A stretch of 64,000 nucleotides of DNA from CAWHHZ01 sp963829355. GTDB lineage: Bacteria; Acidobacteriota; Thermoanaerobaculia; Gp7-AA8; JAHWKK01. The stretch lies in assembly GCA_963829355.1 (NCBI GenBank), contig CAWHHZ010000006.1, positions 1-64,000 on the forward strand, written 5' to 3'. Under the pieces are notes generated by a model. It saw nothing but the letters and a program-made list of their open reading frames with translations, had not been told where the DNA came from and searched no databases. Within the stretch, counting starts at the first letter, position 1, and the number at the start of each line of letters is the position of its first letter. A program made the translations under genes and the position numbers. This document shows positions 44,256 to 52,185 of this stretch, piece by piece.

Positions 44256-44858
44256 ACCCGTCCTTAGATTCTCCCGCATTCCGGCATCGAGCAGTTGTCT
44301 CGAGCTGAAGAGGTCGCCGAGAAAGCTTTTGACAGACCGGCCGATCTCTTCCTGGTGCCGATCGAGACTGCTCAACGTATCCGAAAGCTTCACATTACCG
44401 CGTGTTCTCATGGTCATTTTCTCCAGAGCCGTTCTGATGCCATCCTCGCTCGCGTAGCTCTCGAGCCACTTTCCGGCGACCATCATTCGAGCGACTCTCG
44501 CACCGTCCGGCGGAAGCCATTCGGACCGCTCGACCAGTACCGCCCCCACCCGATCTGAGAACTTCTCCAGCGACTCGTCCGATACCCAGTCGCTCCACTT
44601 GTGCGCCAGCAGGTGATCGATCAGCATGTCCGCGCCAACTCCAGAGTAGAGACCGAGCGATGGACGCAGTCTGGCTCTGATTCGCGAGAACGACTCATGC
44701 TCCTCGGCGAAACCGTCGATCATCCGATGCAGCCGGATGCCCGCCCGCAGCTCCGCACGCTGCTTGTCGAGCCGGCCCCGACAGAAGTCTCCGGCGAAGC
44801 TCCCGACCAGAAGAGATTCACCGGAATCCCCCGCGAGCAGATGCGCCAGAAAGTTCAT
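44253..44858 (-). CDS. acpH: Acyl carrier protein phosphodiesterase family (AcpH)
   Basis: A 201-residue HD-like protein. The AcpH pattern is NFLAHLLAGDSGESLLVGSFAGDFCRG at the N-terminus, then GIRLHRMIDGFAEEH and ADMLIDHLLAHKWSDW. The family removes 4'-phosphopantetheine from ACP in E. coli; activity here is inferred from similarity alone. It is monocistronic as far as the sequence shows. Confidence 0.87.
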   Translation of the reverse strand: MNFLAHLLAGDSGESLLVGSFAGDFCRGRLDKQRAELRAGIRLHRMIDGFAEEHESFSRIRARLRPSLGLYSGVGADMLIDHLLAHKWSDWVSDESLEKFSDRVGAVLVERSEWLPPDGARVARMMVAGKWLESYASEDGIRTALEKMTMRTRGNVKLSDTLSSLDRHQEEIGRSVKSFLGDLFSSRQLLDAGMRENLRTG

Positions 44859-45031
44859 GCGGCTCCTCGATCTGCAATTCGTCGCGGTTCAGTGACGTGT
44901 CGTGACAATTTCCGGTCCATCTGTTTTTCGACAAGGCACTCCAACTCACTTTCCATGACCGATACTAACTTGAGAGGTTGTGATTGCGTGATGTCGAGTG
45001 TCGAACAAATGACAGCCACAGGAGGGCGCAC

Positions 45032-45774
45032 ATGTTCGAAACCAGTTCCATCAGACGCGACAATAAGATCCATCCCTTCACCCTCGCGATTGCCGCGCTT
45101 CTTCACGTCGCGGCGATCGCTGCCGTGACCTTCGTGACCGTCTGGGATGTCGCCATTCCGGACGACGCCCCAGCACTCAAGTCGTGGGGCTTCAGGTGGC
45201 TGCCGGGCCTCCACCGCCCGTGATCTCTCGAGGGAACCCAGAGCATGCGCGCGAGCCGCGACGAGACCCCGCCCATGAAAATCAGCCCACGATCGAAGCC
45301 GATTCCCGTCGAGGTTCCTCTCATCACCGCACCTCTCGACACGGCGATCGGATCGGAAGGGGAAGGCGAAAGCTTCCGACGAGCCATTCGGTCATCCTGA
45401 CGGAGCAATCACGGGAGATCCGGAGGGAGACATCCTCGGTACGGGAGACTCCGTAGATCAGAACCCGATCACAGATGGCGAAACATACGACGTCGGCGCA
45501 GGCGTTCGCGCTCCCGTCATCGTCCAGAGAGTCTCTCCGAAGTATCCGCCGCTCCTCGAGCGGATGGGCATCGCGGGAACCGTCCGGCTGGAATGTGTGA
45601 TCTCGAGGAATGGTACGCTCACGGATATCAGGGTAATCGAGACATCTCATCCTCTGTTTCGCTGAGGCGGCCATGTCCGCAGTCAGACAGTGGAGGTTTC
45701 TGCCAGGCTCCCTCAATGGGCGATCGGTTTCGACGAGGTTCGACTTTACTGTCACATTCGACGCGCGGCGATGA
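45032..45774 (+). pseudogene. TonB-like energy transducer, at least four frameshifts
   Basis: Joined, it is a protein of about 247 residues. The ATG at 45032 (after GGAGGG) leads to an N-terminal anchor FTLAIAALLHVAAIAAVTFVTV. A proline-rich periplasmic linker spans two or three frames (VAAGPPPPVISR, SPRSKPIPVEVPLITAPLD). A TonB C-terminal domain follows: PVIVQRVSPKYPPLLERMGIAGTVRLECVIS and EAAMSAVRQWRFLPGS, ending TFDARR. Breaks lie near 45182, 45232, 45385 and 45661. TonB transfers proton-motive energy to outer-membrane receptors. No exbB/exbD is nearby. Confidence 0.75.
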
Positions 45775-45861
45775 CTGGTCTGGCAGGCGTAAACGCTGCT
45801 GGACGGGTGGCGGCCTGGGTGCCGCCCCTCGTCCGGCAGCGCGCTGGCATTCCCCGTTCGA

Positions 45862-46023
45862 CTACGTTTTCTTTTCTCGGGAGCGATCCGGCGGAACGGT
45901 ATTTTCTCCCGACTTGTCCTTGTATTGCCGCTCCTCGGATGTGTCCTTCTCGTCCATCGAGGGATTCGCGTCCGGCGTTCTGTCGAGCGGCTTGTCTGTT
46001 TCACGATTATGCCGATCCTTCAT
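45862..46023 (-). CDS. Small hydrophilic protein, 53 residues
   Basis: A very short gene starting MKDRHNRETDKPLDRTPD and ending DRSREKKT. It is extremely charged (mostly Asp, Glu, Lys, Arg), with no hydrophobic core, so it is probably disordered. GGAGGAACCAG lies just before the ATG, which is the main reason to call it. It lies between tonB and the MBL gene, on the strand of the latter. The function is unknown. Confidence 0.55.
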   Translation of the reverse strand: MKDRHNRETDKPLDRTPDANPSMDEKDTSEERQYKDKSGENTVPPDRSREKKT

Positions 46024-46093
46024 CTGGTTCCTCCGTAATCCACAGATGCCGCAAACGTGCCGGTGATGACGCCGTCAGGCTGAGCGGCGCCGT

Positions 46094-47137
46094 TCACCGG
46101 ATGATCTCGACGGACTCGCCAAAGTCCAGAATTGCGAACTCCCCAGCCAGCCCCTCTTCGGCGATCTGCGCGCGGAGAGCGTCGATCGCCTCTGTTTCGC
46201 CGTCGTCTCCGAGAAAGAAGGTCCCGTAGTGCATCGGAATCGTCTTTCTCGCACCGAGAACGCGATGAGCCTCGACCGCCTGGTCGGGGCCGATATGGAC
46301 CGGTGACATGAACCAGCGTGGGCGGAACGCACCGATCGGCAGCATGGCGACGTCAGGTGGCCCAAAACGCTTTTTGATTTCCGCAAAGTGATCGTCCCAG
46401 CCCGTGTCTCCGGCGAAGTATGCACGTCCCGACGGTCCGCTGATCATCCAACCGCCCCACAACGCCACATTCCGGTCACAGATGCCGCGAGCGGAAAAGT
46501 GCCTCGCTGGAACGAAATGGACGTCGAGTGGCGGAGCGGCCTTGCTCCTCTGCCACCAGTCGAGCTCGATCACGTTCACGTCGAGACCCGCATCTTCCAG
46601 AACGGACCGGTTTCCCATCCCCACGAACATCATCGGACTGTCTCTTTTCGAGAGTCGCCCGAGAGTCGGCAGATCGAGGTGGTCGTAATGATTGTGACTG
46701 AGCACGACCAGATCGATTGGCGGAAGATCTTCGAACCGCACACCGGGCGGTCGCCGTCGCTTCGGCCCGGCCCACGACACGGGACTGCACCGCTCCGCCC
46801 AGATCGGATCCGTCAGAATGTTCACGCCGTCCATCTGAATGAGCAGCGTCGCGTGATTGATGAATGTCGTTCGGATCCCCGAGTGAACTCTTTCGGGAGG
46901 AGGAGACGCGGGTGGTGCGTCGGTCCAGTCACGCCACTCTCCGGGATCTCTGCTGAGCTGCCATTTCCAGAGATCGAGGGCTCCGTGCTGGAAGGGCCGG
47001 ATGTTGTGAAAACGTGATCCGTCGAAATGATCGGTCCGCGGACCGCGATGACTGCTGCGTTCGGAGCGGCAGCGGAACGCCAGGACGCTGCCCGCCGCCC
47101 CCGCCGCGACCAATGAAAATATCGTGATTCGTCTCAT
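46094..47137 (-). CDS. MBL-fold metallo-hydrolase, NAPE-PLD/UlaG-like
   Basis: A 347-residue exported protein (signal ITIFSLVAAGAAGSVLA). Strand TTFINHATLLIQMDGVNILTDPIW leads to the metal motif LSHNHYDHLDLPTL (HxHxDH), with later ligands in HFSARG, FAGDTGWDDHF and IPMHYGTF. The HFSARGICDRN-LWGGWMI stretch is typical of the NAPE-hydrolysing phospholipase D group, so a phospholipid-type phosphodiester is a possible substrate. Nothing else in context supports it. Confidence 0.9.
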   Translation of the reverse strand: MRRITIFSLVAAGAAGSVLAFRCRSERSSHRGPRTDHFDGSRFHNIRPFQHGALDLWKWQLSRDPGEWRDWTDAPPASPPPERVHSGIRTTFINHATLLIQMDGVNILTDPIWAERCSPVSWAGPKRRRPPGVRFEDLPPIDLVVLSHNHYDHLDLPTLGRLSKRDSPMMFVGMGNRSVLEDAGLDVNVIELDWWQRSKAAPPLDVHFVPARHFSARGICDRNVALWGGWMISGPSGRAYFAGDTGWDDHFAEIKKRFGPPDVAMLPIGAFRPRWFMSPVHIGPDQAVEAHRVLGARKTIPMHYGTFFLGDDGETEAIDALRAQIAEEGLAGEFAILDFGESVEIIR

Positions 47138-47280
47138 GCGGTTCGAAAGAAGAAAGATACGCGCCAGGTGTGATCCACGGGATTCTGTGTGGCGGAAGCT
47201 GGTCCGATCGATCCCGCCGCCCAGATTCCTCTCTTCGCTTCGGAATGACAGCCCGGTGTTTTGAGAGATTTGGAACTGGC

Positions 47281-47401
47281 GTCATCCTGAGCCGCCGAAG
47301 CGCAGCGTAGGACGGCCGAAGGATTGCGAGATCTACCGACTGTCAGGACGGAAAGAACGCGACAGTCAGGATGTACCCGATCCTTCGCTGCGCTCCGGAT
47401 A
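47281..47401. repeat. Dispersed palindromic repeat, right end truncated
   Basis: Begins GTCATCCTGAGCCGCCG; the right arm decays at GCTGCGCTCCGGATAC. It lies in the 448-base gap between the MBL gene and tRNA-Gln. The rest of the gap shows no gene; it is probably the tRNA promoter region. Confidence 0.8.
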
Positions 47402-47585
47402 CGGGCTGCTGCTTCAATGGTTTACGAAGAGTTTCATTAGCGGCCTTTTCGCGACACGTCGCGTTGAAGGAGCTTTTTTCACACTCGCGGTCGATGCACC
47501 GCATTCCAGCGTCCTCGGTTGTCCTCGGTTGTACGAGAATGCATTGCGGGGTCATACTGTTTGCAGAACACCGTAGCGATCCTGT

Positions 47586-47661
47586 TGGGGAGTAGCCAAG
47601 TGGTTAAGGCAGCGGTCTTTGGATCCGCCATTCGCAGGTTCGACTCCTGCCTCCCCAGCCA
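47586..47661 (+). tRNA. tRNA-Gln (TTG)
   Basis: The acceptor stem TGGGGAG/CTCCCCA carries discriminator G and encoded CCA. The D-arm is AGCCAAGTGGTTAAGGC. The anticodon loop is CTTTGGA (anticodon TTG, codon CAA) in a GCGGT/TCCGC stem with one T-T mismatch. The T-arm has GGTTCGACTCC. The weak T1-A72 pair is typical of bacterial tRNA-Gln. Confidence 0.93.
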
Positions 47662-47671
47662 TCCCCGCTCT

Positions 47672-48478
47672 TCAGCGACTGATCCCGAGACGCCGCGCCA
47701 GCTCTTCTCGTCTTCGGCGACTCACCGCCAGCTCTCGTCCGCCGCGCAATCTGATCGCATAGTCGCCGCCGGCCCCCCTGAGAAACCGCTCAATCCGGTC
47801 GATCTGCACGATCGTCGAACGATGAATTCGTACGAACTTCGCGGGATCGAGGCGTTCCTCCAAAACGTGCATCCGCTCTCGGATGGCGAGGGACTTGTCC
47901 CCCACATGCAGCTCCGCATACGGTCCGTCGGCAGAGATGTAGTCGATGCGGTCCACCGGGACGAATCGAACCTGCCCCCGCGTCTCCACCGGAATGTTCT
48001 CTGCCCACCTTCGATCCTGGTGCGGAGCGCTCTCGGTCCGAGTGGCACCTTCGCCGTTGAGAACCTCGAGCAGGCGTCGGGTCATCGCGCCGACTTCTTC
48101 GAGCTCGACTTTCCGGCGAGCCCGTTCCAGCGCCGTTTCGAACCGGTCGTCATCGAAAGGCTTGACCAGATAGTCCACAGCCGCGAGATCGAACGCATTC
48201 AACGCAAACTGGTCATAAGCCGTGACGAAAATCGTCGATGGCATCGACTCTTCTCCGATTGCAGCCACGACCTCCAGCCCGGTCATCCCGGGCATCTGCA
48301 CATCCAGAAACACAAGGTCGGGGTCCTGCTCCGCGATGGCCTCGACCGCGGCACGGCCATTGTCGATCCGTCCCACGATCTCCACATCCCCTGCCTTCTC
48401 GAGAAGATCCTCGATCCGCTGCCGCGCAAGAGCCTCATCGTCAATGATCATGACGCGCAGGGTCGTCTGACCGCTCAC
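47672..48478 (-). CDS. LytTR-family response regulator
   Basis: A 268-residue regulator. The REC domain (MIIDDEALARQRIEDLL, phospho-Asp in LVFLDVQMPGMTG, Lys in VKPFDDD) is followed by a LytTR DNA-binding domain (about 160-265: GQVRFVPVDRIDYISADGPYAELHVG, RIHRSTIVQIDRIERF). The GTG start overlaps the kinase stop (GTGA), so the two are one coupled two-component system. Targets are unknown; LytTR sites are not obvious in the window. Confidence 0.94.
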   Translation of the reverse strand: MSGQTTLRVMIIDDEALARQRIEDLLEKAGDVEIVGRIDNGRAAVEAIAEQDPDLVFLDVQMPGMTGLEVVAAIGEESMPSTIFVTAYDQFALNAFDLAAVDYLVKPFDDDRFETALERARRKVELEEVGAMTRRLLEVLNGEGATRTESAPHQDRRWAENIPVETRGQVRFVPVDRIDYISADGPYAELHVGDKSLAIRERMHVLEERLDPAKFVRIHRSTIVQIDRIERFLRGAGGDYAIRLRGGRELAVSRRRREELARRLGISR

Positions 48479-49614
48479 GGCCTTTCCCCCTCCCCTGCGT
48501 CACGCCACGGGATCTCGATCGTCGCTTCGGTTCCGCCTCCGGCAAGCGTTCTGAGCTGCAGCAGGCTCAACTCCCCGTACATCTGACGCAGCCGCTCCTC
48601 GGTGTTTCGAAGCCCAACCCCGGAGGAGGGCTCCACACTCGCCACCGGGGCGTCGCTGCCGCTATCGGCCACCGTGAGGATGAGACGCGAGCCGCCTCTC
48701 CGTACGCGGATCTCGACCCGCCCGGAATTGCTGCTGACACCGTGCTTGATGGAGTTTTCCACCAGGGGCTGCAGAATCAGGGTCGGTACGAGTGCCCGTT
48801 CGACTCCGGGCTCGACCTCCCACACGATCTCCAGACTTCCCTGAAACCGGATCTTCATGATTTCGAGATAGCCCCGAACGAATGCCAGCTCCTTCTCGAG
48901 GGGCACCTCCGCCCGCGAACCCTGATCGAGCGTGTACCGTAACAATTCGCTGAGCCTCGTGATCATTTTTCTGACGCCCGCCGGATCCCGCTCGACGAGA
49001 GCAGAGATCGCATGCAGCGTGTTGAACAGGAAATGAGGATTCAACTGCATCCTCAATGCGTCCAGACGCGCCTCGGTCAACTGCACCTGGAGCGCCGCAG
49101 CTTCCTCGCGCCTGGCTCGTTCACGGAAGACGTAATCGCGCGCGATACCCGCAGTCAGTACGGCGATGTACATGACGGTCTCGTGAAGGAACCACAGCGG
49201 GCTCGAGCCTCGGCCGCTCAGAAACAGCCCGCCACCGCCGCCGCCATGGCCCCCGCGTCCCGGTTGCAGACGCACGGCAAGCAACTGTCCTCTCGTCACG
49301 TCCAGAACGGCTTCGACCCCGAACGCACAGCGGCCCCTAACACGATGTATAGAAACGCTCGCCCACCCCAGTTCGAGCGATCGATCCCATACCTGCTCGT
49401 CATCCAGAACACGATCGGCGTGAGCAGCGCCCACGTGTACGCCTCCGCGAAAGACATCAATACGGGCATGTGCAGCCGTACAGGGAGAGCTCCCGGCGGA
49501 CGATCCATCAGGCGGTTGAGGGACGACACCGATGCGAGCAGCGTCCAGAAGAGAAGAATGAAGAACAGCTCTTTCCACTCCGGCCACTCGTGCCGGAGCA
49601 GCTCCCGGTTTCAT
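48475..49614 (-). CDS. LytS-type sensor histidine kinase, frameshifted N-terminus
   Basis: About 380 residues when joined. The kinase half is intact: MQLNPHFLFNTLHAISALVERD with the phospho-accepting His, then HATPase motifs LVENSIKHGVSSNSG and GVGLRNTEERLRQMYGE. The membrane half is split over frames. KELFFILLFWTLLASVSSLNR and TWALLTPIVFWMTSRYGIDRSNW lie in a frame that joins near 49605 and 49340. The ATG at 49614 (after GGAAGAG) is the likely start. It pairs with the LytTR regulator downstream. Confidence 0.87.
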   Translation of the reverse strand: MKPGAAPARVAGVERAVLHSSLLDAARIGVVPQPPDGSSAGSSPCTAAHARIDVFRGGVHVGAAHADRVLDDEQVWDRSLELGWASVSIHRVRGRCAFGVEAVLDVTRGQLLAVRLQPGRGGHGGGGGGLFLSGRGSSPLWFLHETVMYIAVLTAGIARDYVFRERARREEAAALQVQLTEARLDALRMQLNPHFLFNTLHAISALVERDPAGVRKMITRLSELLRYTLDQGSRAEVPLEKELAFVRGYLEIMKIRFQGSLEIVWEVEPGVERALVPTLILQPLVENSIKHGVSSNSGRVEIRVRRGGSRLILTVADSGSDAPVASVEPSSGVGLRNTEERLRQMYGELSLLQLRTLAGGGTEATIEIPWRDAGEGERP

Positions 49615-49843
49615 GGACTCTTCCATCGCCATTTCCGAGACAGCATACGCATTCCGAGGGAGTGAAGAAACGGGAGCCGCGTGATTCCGGCCTTCCGAGG
49701 CGACCATTCATTTCACTCTCACGACCGTTCGTGACATCGGGATGCCACTGGTGCATCCGGCGAAAGAACTCCTCCGTTGGATGTGTCATGGTTTGCGTAT
49801 GGCAGCGCAACCAGAAACCTCTCAACCGAACAAGGAGAGACTC

Positions 49844-50446
49844 ATGAAAAAGACGATCATCACAGTATTTGCGGTCCTCATCCTCAGCACTTCGACGGCA
49901 TTCGCGGGACCGGCTCATGGTCGCCGCGGCGATCGCGACGGGGAAGGTCCCGGGAAGCGTGCCGAGGAACATATGACGCGCATGTTCGACCGGCTCGATC
50001 TCTCGGAGGCACAGCGGACGCAGATCATGCAGCTTCGTGATCAGATGCGAGCCGAGGCCGCTCCACAGCGCGATGCGATGCAGGAGACGATGCAGGCGCT
50101 GCGAGATGCGAGACAAAGCGGCGACCAGGCGAGGATCGACGAGCTGAGCACGAAGGCTGACGAGCAGCGGGCCGAGATGGACGCGATGAGAGAATCGCAC
50201 CACGCAAGACTTCTCGAGATTCTCACGCCGGAACAGCAGGAGCAGTTCAAGGCGATGATGGACGAACATCCTGGAAGAGGAGGGCAGAGGCCACGGCCGC
50301 GGGCACGGCAGACCCTGAGCCGTTCCACATTCCCGTTGTCGAAACATCTCGATCCGGCGCCACGGCGCCGGATCTTTTTTTGCTCACAACCTCGATCCGT
50401 CCGACCAGTCATCCTGAGAGGCTGTGAAGGATCGCGTACGACATGA
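49844..50446 (+). CDS. Spy/CpxP-like periplasmic protein
   Basis: A signal peptide (MKKTIITVFAVLILSTSTAFA) is followed by a helical, Met/Gln/Glu-rich domain with two LTXXQ-type motifs (LDLSEAQRTQIMQL and LEILTPEQQEQF). It resembles Spy/CpxP chaperones, which respond to envelope or metal stress. The open frame runs to 50446, but a Rho-independent terminator and a dispersed repeat lie inside its last 100 bases. The true end is probably the TGA at 50316-50318, in another frame (GHGRP), giving about 158 residues. AAGGAGAG precedes the ATG. Confidence 0.82.
   Translation: MKKTIITVFAVLILSTSTAFAGPAHGRRGDRDGEGPGKRAEEHMTRMFDRLDLSEAQRTQIMQLRDQMRAEAAPQRDAMQETMQALRDARQSGDQARIDELSTKADEQRAEMDAMRESHHARLLEILTPEQQEQFKAMMDEHPGRGGQRPRPRARQTLSRSTFPLSKHLDPAPRRRIFFCSQPRSVRPVILRGCEGSRTT
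50351..50381 (+). terminator. Rho-independent terminator after the Spy-like gene
   Basis: A perfect 11-bp stem, GATCCGGCGCC / GGCGCCGGATC, with a two-base loop and followed by seven T. It lies within the open frame of the Spy-like gene, which argues that the real stop is earlier. Confidence 0.88.
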
Positions 50447-50537
50447 CTCGACGTAACTCGCGCAGGAATCGACGGCGAGGATACCGGGACGCGATCCTTC
50501 GACCGTCCTCCGCTGCGCTTCGGCGGCTCAGGATGAC
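50408..50537. repeat. Dispersed palindromic repeat (GTCATCCTGAGC family)
   Basis: Full length, with the right half carrying ACCGTCCTCCGCTGCGCTTCGGCGG before GCTCAGGATGAC. It lies between the Spy-like gene and convergent ispE. Confidence 0.85.
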
Positions 50538-50564
50538 TGAACTTTCCGTCGACTGAGACCGGGA

Positions 50565-50591
50565 CGAGGACTGACGACTGACGACTGACTA
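50565..50591. repeat. CAGTCGT heptamer array fused to the ispE stop
   Basis: On the minus strand ispE ends ATT-TAG and continues TCAGTCGTCAGTCGTCAGTCC, the same junction as at the ric stop (TAGTCAGTCGTC). Confidence 0.75.
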
Positions 50592-51446
50592 AATCGTCTC
50601 GGCTGGCATCAGCCGTACATCACGAATCAATCGCTGCGCGTTCTGGCGCGACTCTTCGTCGGCGAATGCACCGACCACGGTCGATCCGGACCCGCTCATT
50701 CTGGCCCAGGTCGCTCCCGCGTCCACTAATTGCTCCCGGATTCTTCGTAGCCGCGGGAGGCGCTCGAAAATTACCTCCTCGAAGTCATTCACGAGGACCG
50801 GCTCATCAGGAAAGCGCTTACTCGCCAGGACATCCCTCAGCCGGTCACGACCGAGGTACGGTTCCGGTGGTACAGGACCTCTTCCCAGAAGCGCGTATGC
50901 CTCTGCGGTCGAAACCCGCTCCTCCGGAAACGCGAGAAGCAGCCTCACCTTCTTGACGGCAGGCAACGGCTCGAGTTGTTCGCCGCGTCCTCTGGCGTAG
51001 GCCGTGCCGCCCTGGAGAAAGAACGGGACATCCGACCCGAGATCGGCAGCAATTCCGGCAAGATCATCCTCATTGACCTCCGGCGCGAACCTGTCCCGGA
51101 ATGCACGCAGGATCGACGCGGCATTCGAGGAGCCTCCCCCGAGCCCCCCTCCCGCTGGAATCGATTTCTCGATGTGAATCGAGAACGGGGGAACGTTCGC
51201 GCCCGCCCTCCCGAGTTGCTCGAGTGCCCGGGTAACGAGATTGGACGAATCGACCGGAATGGCCGGATCGCTGCAGCTCAGCTCATACTCATCTGCCGAA
51301 TGGCAGACGATCCGATCGCCCAGGGAGATCGTCTGAAAGATCGTTTCGATCTCGTGAAACCCGTCATCGCGGCGGCCGGGAACGCGCAGGATCCAGTTGA
51401 TTTTCGCCGGTGAGAACAGAACCATCTCTTCCCGGGAACTGGTCAT
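50589..51446 (-). CDS. ispE: 4-diphosphocytidyl-2-C-methyl-D-erythritol kinase
   Basis: A 285-residue GHMP kinase of the MEP isoprenoid pathway. SPAKINWILRVPGRRDDGFHEIETIF gives the substrate-site Lys, IPAGGGLGGGSSNAASIL is the ATP loop, LGSDVPFFLQGGTAYARGRGE carries the catalytic Asp, and MSGSGSTVVGAF is motif 3. The ATG at 51446 overlaps the upstream lipoprotein stop (ATGA) and is preferred over one six codons earlier. The lolB-ispE order seen in proteobacteria is kept here. Confidence 0.95.
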   Translation of the reverse strand: MTSSREEMVLFSPAKINWILRVPGRRDDGFHEIETIFQTISLGDRIVCHSADEYELSCSDPAIPVDSSNLVTRALEQLGRAGANVPPFSIHIEKSIPAGGGLGGGSSNAASILRAFRDRFAPEVNEDDLAGIAADLGSDVPFFLQGGTAYARGRGEQLEPLPAVKKVRLLLAFPEERVSTAEAYALLGRGPVPPEPYLGRDRLRDVLASKRFPDEPVLVNDFEEVIFERLPRLRRIREQLVDAGATWARMSGSGSTVVGAFADEESRQNAQRLIRDVRLMPAETI

Positions 51447-52162
51447 TGCACGACCGTCTCCCAATGCTCAGCTCTCCGGTAATCCTCCGGTATCCTCACG
51501 GGCTCGAGAGTGACTGGCTTGAAGTCGAGGTCGAGATGTTCGAACTGCACGATACGTGTCGGATCGATCGAGCTCGAAATGGCGAGCCGCGAGGGAGGGA
51601 TCGACTCTCCTTCGAACCTGATGAGAATCTCCTCGTTCCCCAGGGCGAGCGCGCCGCTGACGATTCCGGTCCGGCTGATGACGAGCGTCAGCGGTCCACT
51701 CGACAACCGTGTCAGACCGTCTGCGACGCTCTCCTGCGTCACGCGAGCCTGGTCGGTCCACGGAGGCAGACCGGTCAGCAGATATGACAGTCCCTCGACC
51801 CTGAACGCGTCAGCCAGCGGATTACCGCCCGAGAGCTCTGCCAGGTCCCCCTCCCAGTAGGTGTTTCGCAAATGATTGACGAGGGTGATGCGATCACGCT
51901 TGATCATCACCTGAGCAGCGGTGGTCCCGAAGGGAGTCAGTGCGGACAGGGTCATCGCGCCATCCGCATCGACCAGGACCGACGCGCGAAAGGACTGACC
52001 GCCCTTTCCGGTGACGCGAACATTGGCAAGGCTCGAAGCTCCTTCGAATTCACGACGCTTTTCGAAGAGTCTGTCGACGGCCTCGTTCGTGGTCCGGGGA
52101 GCTGAGCTGCAGGCAGCGATGAGAAGCGAGAGAAAAAGCGTGACGAGCGGCCGGTGATTCAT
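51443..52162 (-). CDS. LolB-like outer-membrane lipoprotein
   Basis: About 239 residues with a lipoprotein signal (TLFLSLLIAACSS, lipobox IAAC). The mature protein is beta-rich, with the LolB/LppX-like curved-sheet pattern: VRVTGKGGQSFRASVLVD, MTLSALTPFGTTAAQVMI and LSYLLTGLPPW. LolB receives lipoproteins at the outer membrane. The fold match is loose, so DUF4292-type lipoproteins are an alternative, but its position just upstream of ispE favours the Lol role. It is 23 bases downstream of the TPR gene. Confidence 0.72.
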   Translation of the reverse strand: MNHRPLVTLFLSLLIAACSSAPRTTNEAVDRLFEKRREFEGASSLANVRVTGKGGQSFRASVLVDADGAMTLSALTPFGTTAAQVMIKRDRITLVNHLRNTYWEGDLAELSGGNPLADAFRVEGLSYLLTGLPPWTDQARVTQESVADGLTRLSSGPLTLVISRTGIVSGALALGNEEILIRFEGESIPPSRLAISSSIDPTRIVQFEHLDLDFKPVTLEPVRIPEDYRRAEHWETVVQ

Positions 52163-52185
52163 GGTCGTGGCATTCACGGCGGGTT

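Noticed and set aside
47343..47555. Minus-strand 70-codon frame between the MBL gene and tRNA-Gln
   Set aside because: It lies partly in a dispersed repeat, has no ribosome site and no family similarity.
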